From assembly GCA_035539175.1 (NCBI GenBank), contig DATLIY010000010.1, positions 62,001 to 126,000 on the forward strand: a DNA stretch of 64,000 bases. Reading direction: 5' to 3'. This stretch comes from Acidisarcina sp. (lineage in GTDB: Bacteria > Acidobacteriota > Terriglobia > Terriglobales > Acidobacteriaceae). Made by a program: the position numbers and the translations under genes. Below are positions 16,803 to 26,269 of this stretch, one piece after another (the stretch's first letter is position 1; each line of letters starts with the position of its first letter). The notes beneath the pieces are model-generated. The model searched no databases. It had not been told where the DNA came from and saw nothing but the letters and a program-made list of their open reading frames with translations.

Positions 16803-19800
16803 ATGATTGCAGATTCGGCGAAGAGCTCTTGTATTGGGATACTTGCTGCCAGCCTAGTAACCATTTGCACCTCGTTCGCTCAGAGTCCGGGAACGGGCGC
16901 TATTGTGGGCACAGTGACCGATCCTTCCAATGGCGCAGTCCCCAGCTCACAAGTATCGGTCGTCAACGATGGGACTCAGGCATTGCGCTCGGTAGTGACT
17001 TCAAATGAAGGACTGTTTAGGGCTTCTCTGCTTCCTCCCGGTGTGTACCGCGTGTCAGCAGAAGCACCTGGATTTGAGCGGAAGGTGGTCCACTCGGTAC
17101 GTGTATTGGCAGGTGAAAGCACAACGATTGGGCTTAGGCTCACGATCGGAAAAGCAGACGAGACAGTGCAGGTGACAGCCAATCCGGAGTTACTGCAGAC
17201 AGAGAGTTCCACCTTGGGCAGCGCAGTTGACGATCGAACTGTCCAGGCTCTTCCGCTTGCCAATCGCAATTACACGCAAATTCTTGCTCTATCGCCCGGT
17301 GTTGTTGTTGAACTTCCCAATGCGGCCGCATTGGGAAGGAATAACCAGAATGTTTCGGCGAATGGCGCAAAAACTACCGCCAACAATTTTCAGTTCAATG
17401 GAATAGACGCGAACAATCTGTCGCAGAACTCTGCTTCTGGCTACCAATCCGAAGTGGGGACGGCCATACCCGCCCCTGACACGGTCGAAGATTTCAGGGT
17501 GCAAACGGGCGGCTATGATGCCGGATATGGAAGAGGTACCGGAGCTAATGTGGACTTCATCAGCAAAACTGGCACCGATACATATCACGGCAGCCTATGG
17601 GAATTTCTGCGCAATGATGTATTGAATGCGAATGACTTCTTCGCAAAGAGGAACGGTCAGCCTCGTCCTGTTGTCAAGCAGAACCAGTTTGGATTTACCG
17701 TCGGCGGTCCTATCCGCCGCAACAAGGCGTTCTTTTTCGCAGGCTATCAAGGAACGATACAGAGAAACGGCGATTCCAGCCTCTCTCTTGTTACGGCAGT
17801 TCTTCCCCAGATTGGCGTGGATCGGTCTGCATCTGGACTCGGTGCGAAATTTTGTCCTGCGAACAATCCTGGCAACCCCGGTTATTTGACCTTTGCTGGC
17901 GGTCAACAGATCGCCTGCGATGGCTCCAACATGAATCCAGTTGCTCTAGCTTTTCTCAACTTCAAATTCAAAGATGGTAAATTTGCAATTCCCAACCCGC
18001 AGACAAATCTGCCGAACGATCCACAACAACTACCGATCGGCGAATCCACGTACTCGATACCTGCAGACTATCGCGAAGACCAATTCACTCTAAATGCAGA
18101 CCAGACGCTATCGGCAAGGAACCAACTGGATGGGAGATTCTTTTACTCACGCGCTTCGACTGGCGAGCCATTCTCACCCTTTGGCGCTACTGTGCCTGGC
18201 TGGGGAACAAATGAGCTGGACCAGAACCACATGTTTGTTCTTTCGGACACGCACGTATTTAGCTCGAGCTTTGTAAATGTCATGCGGTTCGGCTACATGA
18301 GATTTGATGGCGACGCGGTAATTGCTCAGCCTATCAATGCATCTGACGTTGGAATGGCAACTCCTTCCGGCTTGCCAGAGACTCCAGGCCTTACGATCGA
18401 TGGGCTCTTCACAATCGGTACTGCAGGGCAGCCCTTCTACTGGCAGAACACAAACACATATGTGTGGCAGGATAATGTATCACTCAGCCGGGGAAGACAT
18501 ACCATAAGGCTCGGCGCGGAGGCGAAGCGCCATCAGGTTGATGTGAATGTTCCCTTTGTGAGCGACGGCTTTCTCGAGATCCGGAGTCTTCCTGACTTTC
18601 TTCTTGGCGAAAGCGCGAGCCAGAACGGCAGCACAATCAGTAATATTTTTTCCGTTACGGGATCGTCCGGCATATTCCGCAAGGACGAACGTTATACCGA
18701 CTTTTCCGGATTTGTTCAGGATGACGTCAAGCTGCAATCCTGGTTTACGCTCAACGCTGGCATACGCTATGAGGTGTTCGGGCCACCATCTGAGACACAA
18801 GGCCGCTTGCCAACATTCGATCCATCGATAGCCACTCCAACTGCGCCCCCAGAGGGTACGCTCAGCGGTTTTGTGCTACCAGGCAATTATCATGGGCCTC
18901 TTCCTTCCGGCGTCATCAAGTCATCTCACGCAGGTATGTGGGCAGCGGACTACACCGATATATCGCCACGCATCGGGTTTGCTGCACGTTTACGGAACAA
19001 TTCGAGGCTGGTACTGCGAGGTGGCTATGGCATCTACTACGACCGCATGTCTGGAGACCTGGCAGAGCAAACAGTCGGCCAGCCACCATTCTCCTTCAAG
19101 CAGTCTTTACAGGGCGTGCAAAATGGAAGCGCAACCCTGCAACAGCCATACAACCCTGCACTCCCCTCAAGCGCAAGCTTCCCGATATTTCTTCCTAGAG
19201 TGCCCGGCGGGGGATTGTCCCTTGCCGCCATCTCCCCGCGACTTAAGGACCCATACGTGCAGCAGTACAACCTGAACCTTCAATTCGAACTGACGAGCGA
19301 CGCACTGTGGGAGATAGGCTACGTCGGTTCAAAATCGACTCATATAGCCGGGTGCCTGGAGTTTAATCAGGCGCTGCTTGCCAGTACGCAAAAACCCATT
19401 AATGGAGAAACTACAAATACGAACGAGAATATTGTTCAGCGACTTCCGTTTAGTGGAATCGGGCCAGGCTCCTACATCTGCCAGACAACCTTCGATGGAA
19501 ACTACAACTCGCTCCAGACCAGTCTGACGAAGCGTCTCTCACACGGCCTGCAGTTTCTGGCGAGCTATACATGGTCCAAGAGTCTCGACACCCTCAGCGG
19601 GTCGGGAGGACTCTCAAATTTCGAATTAGGCTTTCTGACCAATGACCAGACAAACCAGCGCCAGGCCCGAGGACTTAGCGACTTCGATCGAGCGCAACGT
19701 GCAGTACTCAGCCTTCTCTACGCGCCTCCTTCCCTCTCCACTGGCCCATTGCTATTGAGAGGCGCGCTCTCGCACTGGCAGGTGTCAACCATTGCTGTAA

Positions 19801-20240
19801 TTCAGTCCGGAACGCCCATCACGGTGATCGATACGAATGCAGGGAGTGTGTATGGGAATCTTGCCGGCTTCATGCGTGCCGAATGCACCGGGCTCAATCC
19901 AGCCACTAAGGGATCGGTATATACGCGGCTTAATGGTTACTTGAATCCAGATGCGTTTACTTCAGCTCCCGTCATCGGCGATGGCACCGGATTCGGAAAT
20001 TGCGGGGTCGGAATCCTCAGAGCACCGATTCAGAGAAATATCGATCTGGCATTGGAGCGTACATTCCCTATTAGAGACTGGAGTGCACTGCATTTTCGCG
20101 CTGAATTCTTCAATCTTACAAATACGCCGAATTTTGGCGGCCCGATCAGCAACCTCGCCTCAGGAGGCGCCTTCGGACTAATCACCTCCACAACGAACAA
20201 CCCACGAATTATCCAGTTTGCATTGAAGTATTCATTTTGA
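16803..20240 (+). CDS. Oar-like TonB-dependent receptor
   Basis: Protein of about 1145 residues. It has a signal peptide, a carboxypeptidase-regulatory-like domain (GAIVGTVTDPSNGAV to PPGVYRVSAEAPGFE), a plug (about 110-250, with QALPLANRNYTQILALSPGV and NFQFNGIDANN), then a long beta-barrel ending FALKYSF. This architecture is the Oar/OmpA-related receptor group expanded in Acidobacteriota. It should take up a large substrate through the outer membrane using TonB energy; the ligand is unknown. The chosen ATG is preceded by GGAAGGCGG; an in-frame start at 16767 is less likely. It lies 67 nt after the sugar transferase and ends in a strong hairpin. Confidence 0.93.
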   Translation: MIADSAKSSCIGILAASLVTICTSFAQSPGTGAIVGTVTDPSNGAVPSSQVSVVNDGTQALRSVVTSNEGLFRASLLPPGVYRVSAEAPGFERKVVHSVRVLAGESTTIGLRLTIGKADETVQVTANPELLQTESSTLGSAVDDRTVQALPLANRNYTQILALSPGVVVELPNAAALGRNNQNVSANGAKTTANNFQFNGIDANNLSQNSASGYQSEVGTAIPAPDTVEDFRVQTGGYDAGYGRGTGANVDFISKTGTDTYHGSLWEFLRNDVLNANDFFAKRNGQPRPVVKQNQFGFTVGGPIRRNKAFFFAGYQGTIQRNGDSSLSLVTAVLPQIGVDRSASGLGAKFCPANNPGNPGYLTFAGGQQIACDGSNMNPVALAFLNFKFKDGKFAIPNPQTNLPNDPQQLPIGESTYSIPADYREDQFTLNADQTLSARNQLDGRFFYSRASTGEPFSPFGATVPGWGTNELDQNHMFVLSDTHVFSSSFVNVMRFGYMRFDGDAVIAQPINASDVGMATPSGLPETPGLTIDGLFTIGTAGQPFYWQNTNTYVWQDNVSLSRGRHTIRLGAEAKRHQVDVNVPFVSDGFLEIRSLPDFLLGESASQNGSTISNIFSVTGSSGIFRKDERYTDFSGFVQDDVKLQSWFTLNAGIRYEVFGPPSETQGRLPTFDPSIATPTAPPEGTLSGFVLPGNYHGPLPSGVIKSSHAGMWAADYTDISPRIGFAARLRNNSRLVLRGGYGIYYDRMSGDLAEQTVGQPPFSFKQSLQGVQNGSATLQQPYNPALPSSASFPIFLPRVPGGGLSLAAISPRLKDPYVQQYNLNLQFELTSDALWEIGYVGSKSTHIAGCLEFNQALLASTQKPINGETTNTNENIVQRLPFSGIGPGSYICQTTFDGNYNSLQTSLTKRLSHGLQFLASYTWSKSLDTLSGSGGLSNFELGFLTNDQTNQRQARGLSDFDRAQRAVLSLLYAPPSLSTGPLLLRGALSHWQVSTIAVIQSGTPITVIDTNAGSVYGNLAGFMRAECTGLNPATKGSVYTRLNGYLNPDAFTSAPVIGDGTGFGNCGVGILRAPIQRNIDLALERTFPIRDWSALHFRAEFFNLTNTPNFGGPISNLASGGAFGLITSTTNNPRIIQFALKYSF

Positions 20241-20249
20241 CTCTAACCT

Positions 20250-20330
20250 CATAGAACAAGGCGGTGGAATGCGTTCAGCCATCCCACCGCCTTGTTCTAT
20301 GCAAATGGAAAGCGGAAGTATCCGCTTTCC
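20250..20330. terminator. Two successive hairpins between Oar receptor and GH79 genes
   Basis: A perfect 18-bp stem (20250-20267 with 20284-20301, core GAACAAGGCGGTGG) is followed by a perfect 10-bp stem (GGAAAGCGGA at 20307-20316 with TCCGCTTTCC at 20321-20330). The flanking genes are convergent, so each probably serves one strand. The plus-strand T-tract is weak for the first hairpin. Confidence 0.8.
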
Positions 20331-20370
20331 CCGGTCTTCTTTTCTGGGTTACTTAACCTTGCCTAGCAGG

Positions 20371-21963
20371 TTACTGCTGGCAGCTTGGGTTGTGCGCATC
20401 TGGCAGGGCGAGAAAGGTAATGCTCGCAGGGGCGAACACGATCTTACCCGAGTGTGGTGCCTCACCTTTCAGTTCAGGCAAAGCATCGTCTGCGCCCAGC
20501 TTCAGCTCAAGGCCATTCAATTCAACCTGCTTATCCATCATGTCCTTGGCAGTGAGCGTATAGCGTTCAGCCGCTGTTGCAATTCCAAGCGACTGCGCTT
20601 CATCCTTGCTGGCATTGATGGCCAGAAGGGTTACGCCGCCGGGATGATTCGGCAGGCATTGTGCGTAGAGATGCAGGCTGGACGCAGGAGAGGCTCCGGG
20701 ATCGAGTACCGTGGTTCCCATGAACTTGCTCCACAGCAGAGCAGCCCAGTAGTTAGGGCGCGGCTCGTAGGTCTTCTCATCCAGCAGACCGTAGTCGCTG
20801 GCGGCCAGCGTGTTGTGCATGTGGACCTGGACGCCGCGTTTGGCCAGGCTGCCCAACTGGTTGAGGTAGCGGAAGCTATCCAGGAAGGTGGAGGCCCAGC
20901 GGTCGCCACCGCAGGCAGTTTGTGCAGTCTCGGTATTCCACATGGGCTTTCCCGGCTCAAAGCGGTCGCGGAGAGCGCCGTAAAACTGTTCGCTTTTCTC
21001 TCCGCGTGAGAGCCATTCATCGGAGAGCGCTGCTTCGGCAGTAGTTGTTGCCGCTAGTCCTACTGACTTACAGCGGGCGGAAACACCGCCATAGGTGTGG
21101 TAAGAAAAGCCATCGAATGCCGGGCCGGTCACCGAGAGAATATCTTCGGTCTTCATGATACCCGTAAAGATTGCCATTGACGCGAGCGCCGACCCCTCGC
21201 CAACTCCACCGGGGCCAAGTACCAGCATGCCAGGAGCGTCGTGCTTTGCGAAGGCGCGAAATGCGACGATATCGCGGCCAAAGGCTGCGGCGTCATACCC
21301 CTTCGGCGCCCCGCCCGTCTCCGGCATGGTCGGCTCGTTCATGAATTCGGCTGCCGCAATGCTGCCGCCGATGGACTTGGTATAGGCAAAGATCTGTTGC
21401 GCCTGGTCCGGGGTCCACACTCCTTCAGCGTTGCGGGTGCCCGGGCTGACTGCAACCGAGGTGACAATCTTCGCATTCACAGCATTGGCAAAATCGACTA
21501 CGCCCTTCCACTGCTGCCGGGTGAGTACGCTCTTGAAGCCCGCGGGCGGGGTGTTTGGCGCCGGATCATCCGAGTTCTGAAAGAAGGTAGTGTTTGCCCA
21601 GGTGCCGCTGACGCGCACATAGACAGGTCCCAGTGCTGCGGCCAGTTTGCGCAGGCGGGCATTGTAGAGATTGATCGGCTGACGATATTCAAAGAGAGAC
21701 GGGTCCATTCCGGAGGGCTGATTTGCCTCCGGCTGCTTCACTTCTGCCTTGCTGGCATATGGCCGCCAGAAGCGCCCGCCGGTAACTTCGACCATCTCGA
21801 TGTTGTACGACTGGAAGCGCGGATCGATTGTGCCAACGCGCGGCATAGTTTTGGGCGTAACGGGCGAAGCCGACGCGTCTGCAGGAGCCGCAAAACACGC
21901 CACCGCTCCAAACATCACCAAGGCTGCACTTGCCAGCAGCCCAAGGTTTTTCTTCCTCATCAT
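20371..21963 (-). CDS. Exported GH79-like glycoside hydrolase
   Basis: Protein of 530 residues with a signal peptide (MMRKKNLGLLASAALVMFGA...FAAPA). The TIM-barrel features fit clan GH-A, family 79 (heparanase/beta-glucuronidase-like): the acid/base Glu in AAEFMNEP (E210) and the nucleophile Glu in MWNTETAQ (E345), plus VRVSGTWANTTFF upstream. The C-terminal beta-sandwich is about 440-530. It probably removes glucuronic acid or a related residue from plant or microbial glycans in the periplasm or outside. AAAGGAAA precedes the first ATG. The family assignment is by motif only; the substrate is inferred. Confidence 0.82.
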   Translation of the reverse strand: MMRKKNLGLLASAALVMFGAVACFAAPADASASPVTPKTMPRVGTIDPRFQSYNIEMVEVTGGRFWRPYASKAEVKQPEANQPSGMDPSLFEYRQPINLYNARLRKLAAALGPVYVRVSGTWANTTFFQNSDDPAPNTPPAGFKSVLTRQQWKGVVDFANAVNAKIVTSVAVSPGTRNAEGVWTPDQAQQIFAYTKSIGGSIAAAEFMNEPTMPETGGAPKGYDAAAFGRDIVAFRAFAKHDAPGMLVLGPGGVGEGSALASMAIFTGIMKTEDILSVTGPAFDGFSYHTYGGVSARCKSVGLAATTTAEAALSDEWLSRGEKSEQFYGALRDRFEPGKPMWNTETAQTACGGDRWASTFLDSFRYLNQLGSLAKRGVQVHMHNTLAASDYGLLDEKTYEPRPNYWAALLWSKFMGTTVLDPGASPASSLHLYAQCLPNHPGGVTLLAINASKDEAQSLGIATAAERYTLTAKDMMDKQVELNGLELKLGADDALPELKGEAPHSGKIVFAPASITFLALPDAHNPSCQQ

Positions 21964-22140
21964 GTTATTTTCCTTTCAAAACTGTTTCTGGGGTTCTGAT
22001 GGTTCGGTCGCAGCTTACTGCATGGCATAGATCCCACGCTATAACTGCATCGTGCATCTTGGAGCCCGTGTGCTGCACAGCGGAGGGAGGATGACTCTCA
22101 CAAAAAAGGTGTAGTCTCCCCTTCCTCCGCTATCAGCGAT

Positions 22141-24612
22141 CTAGAACTGCAGGCGCAGCGCGAATTGAATCTCACGCGGTGTATAGCCCACAGTCATCTG
22201 CGTCAGCTGTCCAAAGGTGTGCGAGGGCATCGTAGCGGACGGTGCGGCGAAGTTGGCCGTGTTGGTCAGGTTGAAGCACTCCGTGCGGAACTGCAGTGAT
22301 TTTTCGTTAGCGAGATTGAAGGTCTTGAAGAGCGAGACATCCACGTGACGGCTATGCGGTCCCTGGTACTGGTTCCTTCTTTCGTCGCCCAGGGTTCCTT
22401 TTGGTTGCGCGGCAAAGGCCGCAGTGTTGAAGAAGTTGTGTACGCCCTGGTGGACAGGATTGGGACTGACTCCGGGAACCAGGTTGGGGCGATCCGTGGC
22501 ATTCGATCCAGGATTGGTTTGGCTGATGTTGACAGCGTTCAGGACCGTGAACGGTAGTCCAGTTCCCCACACATTCATCACGTTGAACTGCCAGTTCTTC
22601 TCAATCGTGCTGCGCAGACCAGAGGTACCGTTGCCGAGCGGCAAAGCGTAGTGCAACGTTCCGACGATGTGCTGCCGAACGTCAAAGTTACTGTTGCCGT
22701 AGTCGCGGGTGCTGGAGAGAGCCATCACGCTGCCAAAGCCGGAGGAGTCGCGATTCCACTCGCGCGCATTGTCCAGTGCATGCGCCAGAGTATAGGTAAA
22801 GTTGCCGCTTAACCCGTGGCCAATGGCATGCGAGTAATCGGCTTGCATGGCGTTGTAGTTCGAGCTGCCCTCAGTGTCGGTATATTGCACCGTGGTCAGA
22901 TTCGGAGCGACGTTGTAGAGCGGGCGGTGTACCTGAGGATTTGGATCGGCAGTCGGCAGGGGGCCATTCGCGTCGGGGAACTGACGAGAGAGATGGTGCC
23001 CCAGAGAACCGACATAGGAGACGCGAACCATATCCTTGGCTCCTACCTTGCGATCGAACCCGATGTTGTACTGCTGCATGGCGAGATCCTTCAGGTTCTC
23101 AGCACGGCCGCCACCCATGACCAGGCCGGAGGCTGGATCGATACTCGGTCGAGTGACAGTAGGCAGGCCATCCGAGAGGGTGCTGTAGTGCTTTCCCTGT
23201 CCATCGACGCAGGTTGCAGGGTTGCATGTGCCGAAGGTGTAGGCAAACGGAGCAACCTTAAACTGAGTTCCCTCGTAAGGCGGGAAGTAAACAATGCCAT
23301 ACCCGCCATGAATTGTGGTGGAGGGATTGACTGCCCATTCGAAACCAACACGAGGTCCAATGCTGGAGTAGTCGTTCCTCACGTTGGCTGTGCTGGATAC
23401 GCCGTCCCGTCCCGCCACCATGATTTTGCCGGTAGATAGATTGATGTTCGCCAGTTGGTTCTTGACCGCGGTCGGTTGCGTGAAGATGTCGTACCGGAGG
23501 CCGGCGTTGATCGTCAGGTTGGAGCGCAGCTTATAGGACTCCTCGATAAAGAAGGACGGTTCCCAGGTGCGGTACTGCGGCCAGATCATGTCAACTTCGC
23601 GTTGAACGCTGATGAACTTTCCCTGCAACAACTCCGCAGGCCCCATCACCAGCCAATTGCCGAGGCTGCCTTGCGAGCCCCAGTTCGTCCACTGGCGGCG
23701 AATCAAGGAAGCACCCGCAACCAGATTGCTATTGCCGTGTGTCCAATGCACGCTGCCCTTGTAGGTGAAGGTATTGTTGGTCTGCTGTTGAGGACGGAAG
23801 TAACCACTGTTGCCCAGCGAGGAGTTTATGGTAGCGAACTGGATCATGCCCAGACCATTGGGCTCCGGCGGCACGCCCGCAGGAAGCGAACCACTGGGAA
23901 GGTTGACACCGGGTTGTCCCCAATTTTGGTTGATCGGGGTATTCGGATTCAGATCGCTGCCATGAATGTTGTTGAAGGTATAGCCTGCCAGGAAATTGGC
24001 TTCCAGCCGCGGACTGAAGATGTGTGTGTAATTGAGCGTGGAGTTGATTGCCGTTACCCACATGCCCCCGGCCATGGTGTAGGACTGGCCACCCGGCTTG
24101 ATATCCATTCCATCCATATGCACATCAGGGAAGGCGCTGGGGATGTAGTCGTGTGACTTGTTGTAGTCAACGCGGGCAAAGAGCAGGTCGCGCGACGTGA
24201 TGTTGTGATCGATGCGCAGGTCCGCGATGTGCGCAAAGATGCTGCCCACCGGAGCCGTCATATAAATGTCATTGCCGAGGTTGGGCTTGGGAAAGAGCTT
24301 GAAGTATTTCAAGCCAATCGGATCCATTGTGGCGCCTGCAGGGAGCATCGAAGCCGGATCCTGTTGCTGGGCCAGGGTAGGCACCAGCATCTCTGTTGGC
24401 GGACGGCCCTGGATGAGACGGAATCCTTCATAATCGCCAAAAAAGAAGGTCTTCTGCTTCCATAGCGGGCCACTGATACTGCCGCCATACTGGTTCTGGC
24501 GTACCTCAGGTTTGCGTACGATCGATCCTGCGCCAAAGAGATAGGGCGTAGCGTCCAGGGCGTCATTGCGAAAGTACTCGTACAGAGCCCCATGGAACCG
24601 CTTGCCGCCACA
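22141..24612 (-). pseudogene. 5'-truncated Oar-like TonB-dependent receptor
   Basis: The beta-barrel part of an Oar-like receptor is intact to the C-terminus (FALRLQF), but the signal peptide, carboxypeptidase-like domain and most of the plug are missing. Receptor-like codons begin abruptly at GGKRFHGALYEYFRND (about 24609) and an in-frame TAA lies at 24643-24645. No start codon with a ribosome site precedes the receptor part; the first ATG (24390) is internal. About 240 N-terminal residues are lacking compared with relatives. The DNA upstream is unrelated to a receptor. The residual 749-codon frame is otherwise free of stops, suggesting a recent loss, or an assembly or deletion event. Confidence 0.8.
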
Positions 24613-24710
24613 TCCAAAGCTGTTTTTTGATCGTGGCGAAATTTAGGTGTCGCGAAGAACGACAGGCAAGATTGCTACGGTAGTATGGTGCGTACTTTCG
24701 AAGACGTACC

Positions 24711-24806
24711 AATAGCCCACAGTGTAAGATCGTGGCTGTAAATAGCCCACAAAGCGGACGTAACAAGTGCTTGGTACGTCGCACCGTACCAAGCGATTGT
24801 TACGTC
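24711..24806. repeat. Direct repeats and nested 50-bp palindrome upstream of membrane protein gene
   Basis: AATAGCCCACA occurs at 24711-24721 and 24741-24751, exactly 30 bp apart. Downstream, GACGTAACAA (24757-24766) pairs with TTGTTACGTC (24797-24806). Inside it GCTTGGTACG (24769-24778) pairs with CGTACCAAGC (24785-24794), with only 2-nt mismatched junctions and a 6-nt loop. The structure ends 33 nt before the next start codon. It could be an operator, a transcript hairpin or a remnant of a small mobile element. Confidence 0.75.
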
Positions 24807-24839
24807 AAATTGTGCAGCCTTGCAGAGAGCGTCGAAAGG

Positions 24840-26063
24840 ATGGAGTACGTGACCGTTCCGGAACGTCCCCAAAATGAGTGGCGCCCACAAACAGATGCCG
24901 AACGGCAAATGGTCCGGGACCAGCTGGCAAAATTACTTGCCAGCCCGCATTTTCTCAGCAGCAAGCGCTACCCAAATCTCTTACGCTTTCTTGTAGAGCA
25001 GACGCTGGATGGACGGGAAGAGACGCTGAAAGAACGGCTACTCGGTGTAGAAGTTTTTCATCGTGAGCCGGACTATGACACGAATCAGGACCCGGTAGTC
25101 CGCCGCAGTGCTGCCGAGGTCCGCAAGCGGATTGCTCTTTATTACCAGCAACCCGCCCATCAATATGAGCTGGTGATTGGGCTAAATGCTGGTTCTTACA
25201 TCCCATTTTTCCAGCCAGCACCGGGCACCCCTGCCCCACTCGAACCACCCCTGCCTCCTATGCCCATTGAGACGAAGCCCCCGGAGGCAGCAGGCTCTCC
25301 GCCCTCCTTTTGGCGCTTCGTTGTGGGGATTCTCCTGGTCGAAGCCGTAGCTCTGGCCCTGGGAGGCTATTTCTATCTTCGGCCATCCGTGACAGACCAG
25401 TTTTGGGCGCCCATGCTGGCTTCCAACGGCCGGGTTACTCTGTGCGTGGGAGCGCCGGATACTGATGCTTCGACAACGCTGAACATACCGGCTCCCCCCA
25501 GCGTCTACGACGAACTGCGCCGCTCAGGGCACCTGGGAACGTCAAGCGTGTCCACGCTGATCCGCATCGGTGGAGCCCTGGAAAATCGCCACAAGGATTT
25601 CCGACTCACGCTGGCCTCGGAAACGAGCTTTCCCGAGCTGCGCGAGGGGCCGGTGGTCTTGGTCGGCGCCCTGGATAACGCCTGGACTATGCGCCTGACG
25701 CGGTCTTTGCGCTATGGATTCGTAATCGACGGCGCAATTATGTCCATCGTGGATCACACAGACCCCACCCGGAAGTGGTCTGTGTCGTTCACGCAGGCGC
25801 CTTCTTCCCTGGCGAAAGATTATGCGGTGATCGCCAGATATCACGACACCACTCTAGACCAGCCAGTCGTTCTGGCGGCGGGACTATCCCGGGAAGGAAC
25901 CGAGGCGGCGGGACAGCTTCTGGCAAATCCCGCGTCTCTCAAAGCCCTCTTTCAAGATGCGTCGCGCAACCGGAAGACTGTGAATCTGGAGGCGGTGGTG
26001 GAGACACAGGTGATCGAAGGACATCCCGGGCCAAGCAGGATTGTGGCTATTGACTATTGGTAA
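24840..26063 (+). CDS. Single-pass membrane protein with an Acidobacteria-type N-terminal domain
   Basis: Protein of 407 residues. The cytoplasmic N-terminal domain (about 15-120) has FLSSKRYPNLLRFLVEQTL, ETLKERLLGVEVFHREPDYD and DPVVRRSAAEVRKRIALYY, a pattern repeated in many Acidobacteriota proteins and probably a winged-helix-like DNA- or protein-binding module. A Pro-rich linker and one membrane helix (about 158-180) follow, then a ~220-residue domain of unknown function, presumably periplasmic. The start MEYVTV is chosen because the longer in-frame start at 24732 would run through the palindrome. It lies divergent from the broken receptor and may have regulated it; this is inference. Confidence 0.65.
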   Translation: MEYVTVPERPQNEWRPQTDAERQMVRDQLAKLLASPHFLSSKRYPNLLRFLVEQTLDGREETLKERLLGVEVFHREPDYDTNQDPVVRRSAAEVRKRIALYYQQPAHQYELVIGLNAGSYIPFFQPAPGTPAPLEPPLPPMPIETKPPEAAGSPPSFWRFVVGILLVEAVALALGGYFYLRPSVTDQFWAPMLASNGRVTLCVGAPDTDASTTLNIPAPPSVYDELRRSGHLGTSSVSTLIRIGGALENRHKDFRLTLASETSFPELREGPVVLVGALDNAWTMRLTRSLRYGFVIDGAIMSIVDHTDPTRKWSVSFTQAPSSLAKDYAVIARYHDTTLDQPVVLAAGLSREGTEAAGQLLANPASLKALFQDASRNRKTVNLEAVVETQVIEGHPGPSRIVAIDYW

Positions 26064-26201
26064 GTCAGGATATGCACGGGAGGAGAGCCCGCCAGCAGTT
26101 TCCTCCCCGGTAATGATGGCGCGGGTATTTACCCCTGGGAAATCTCCGTTCACGCCAGTTGGCGAAGTGCAAGAACCTCGGATTCCCCACTCACTGCGGT
26201 G

Positions 26202-26253
26202 GTGGGTGGTGGTGGTATCCACCGCGCCCCCCCCCACCACCACCACCACCCAC
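26202..26253. repeat. GGTGG/CCACC inverted repeat between convergent genes
   Basis: GTGGGTGGTGGTGGT (26202-26216) is perfectly complementary to ACCACCACCACCCAC (26239-26253), giving a 15-bp stem with a 22-nt loop that includes a run of nine C. The G-rich arm (from 26198) also fits a G-quadruplex pattern with two-G tracts. It lies between the 3' ends of the membrane protein gene and glmS, so it may work as a terminator for one or both. Confidence 0.6.
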
Positions 26254-26269
26254 GCCAAGACCCTGCCGC

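Noticed and set aside
21241-21999. 252-codon open frame opposite the GH79-like gene
   Set aside because: It is antisense to an exported hydrolase with both catalytic motifs; no domain seen.
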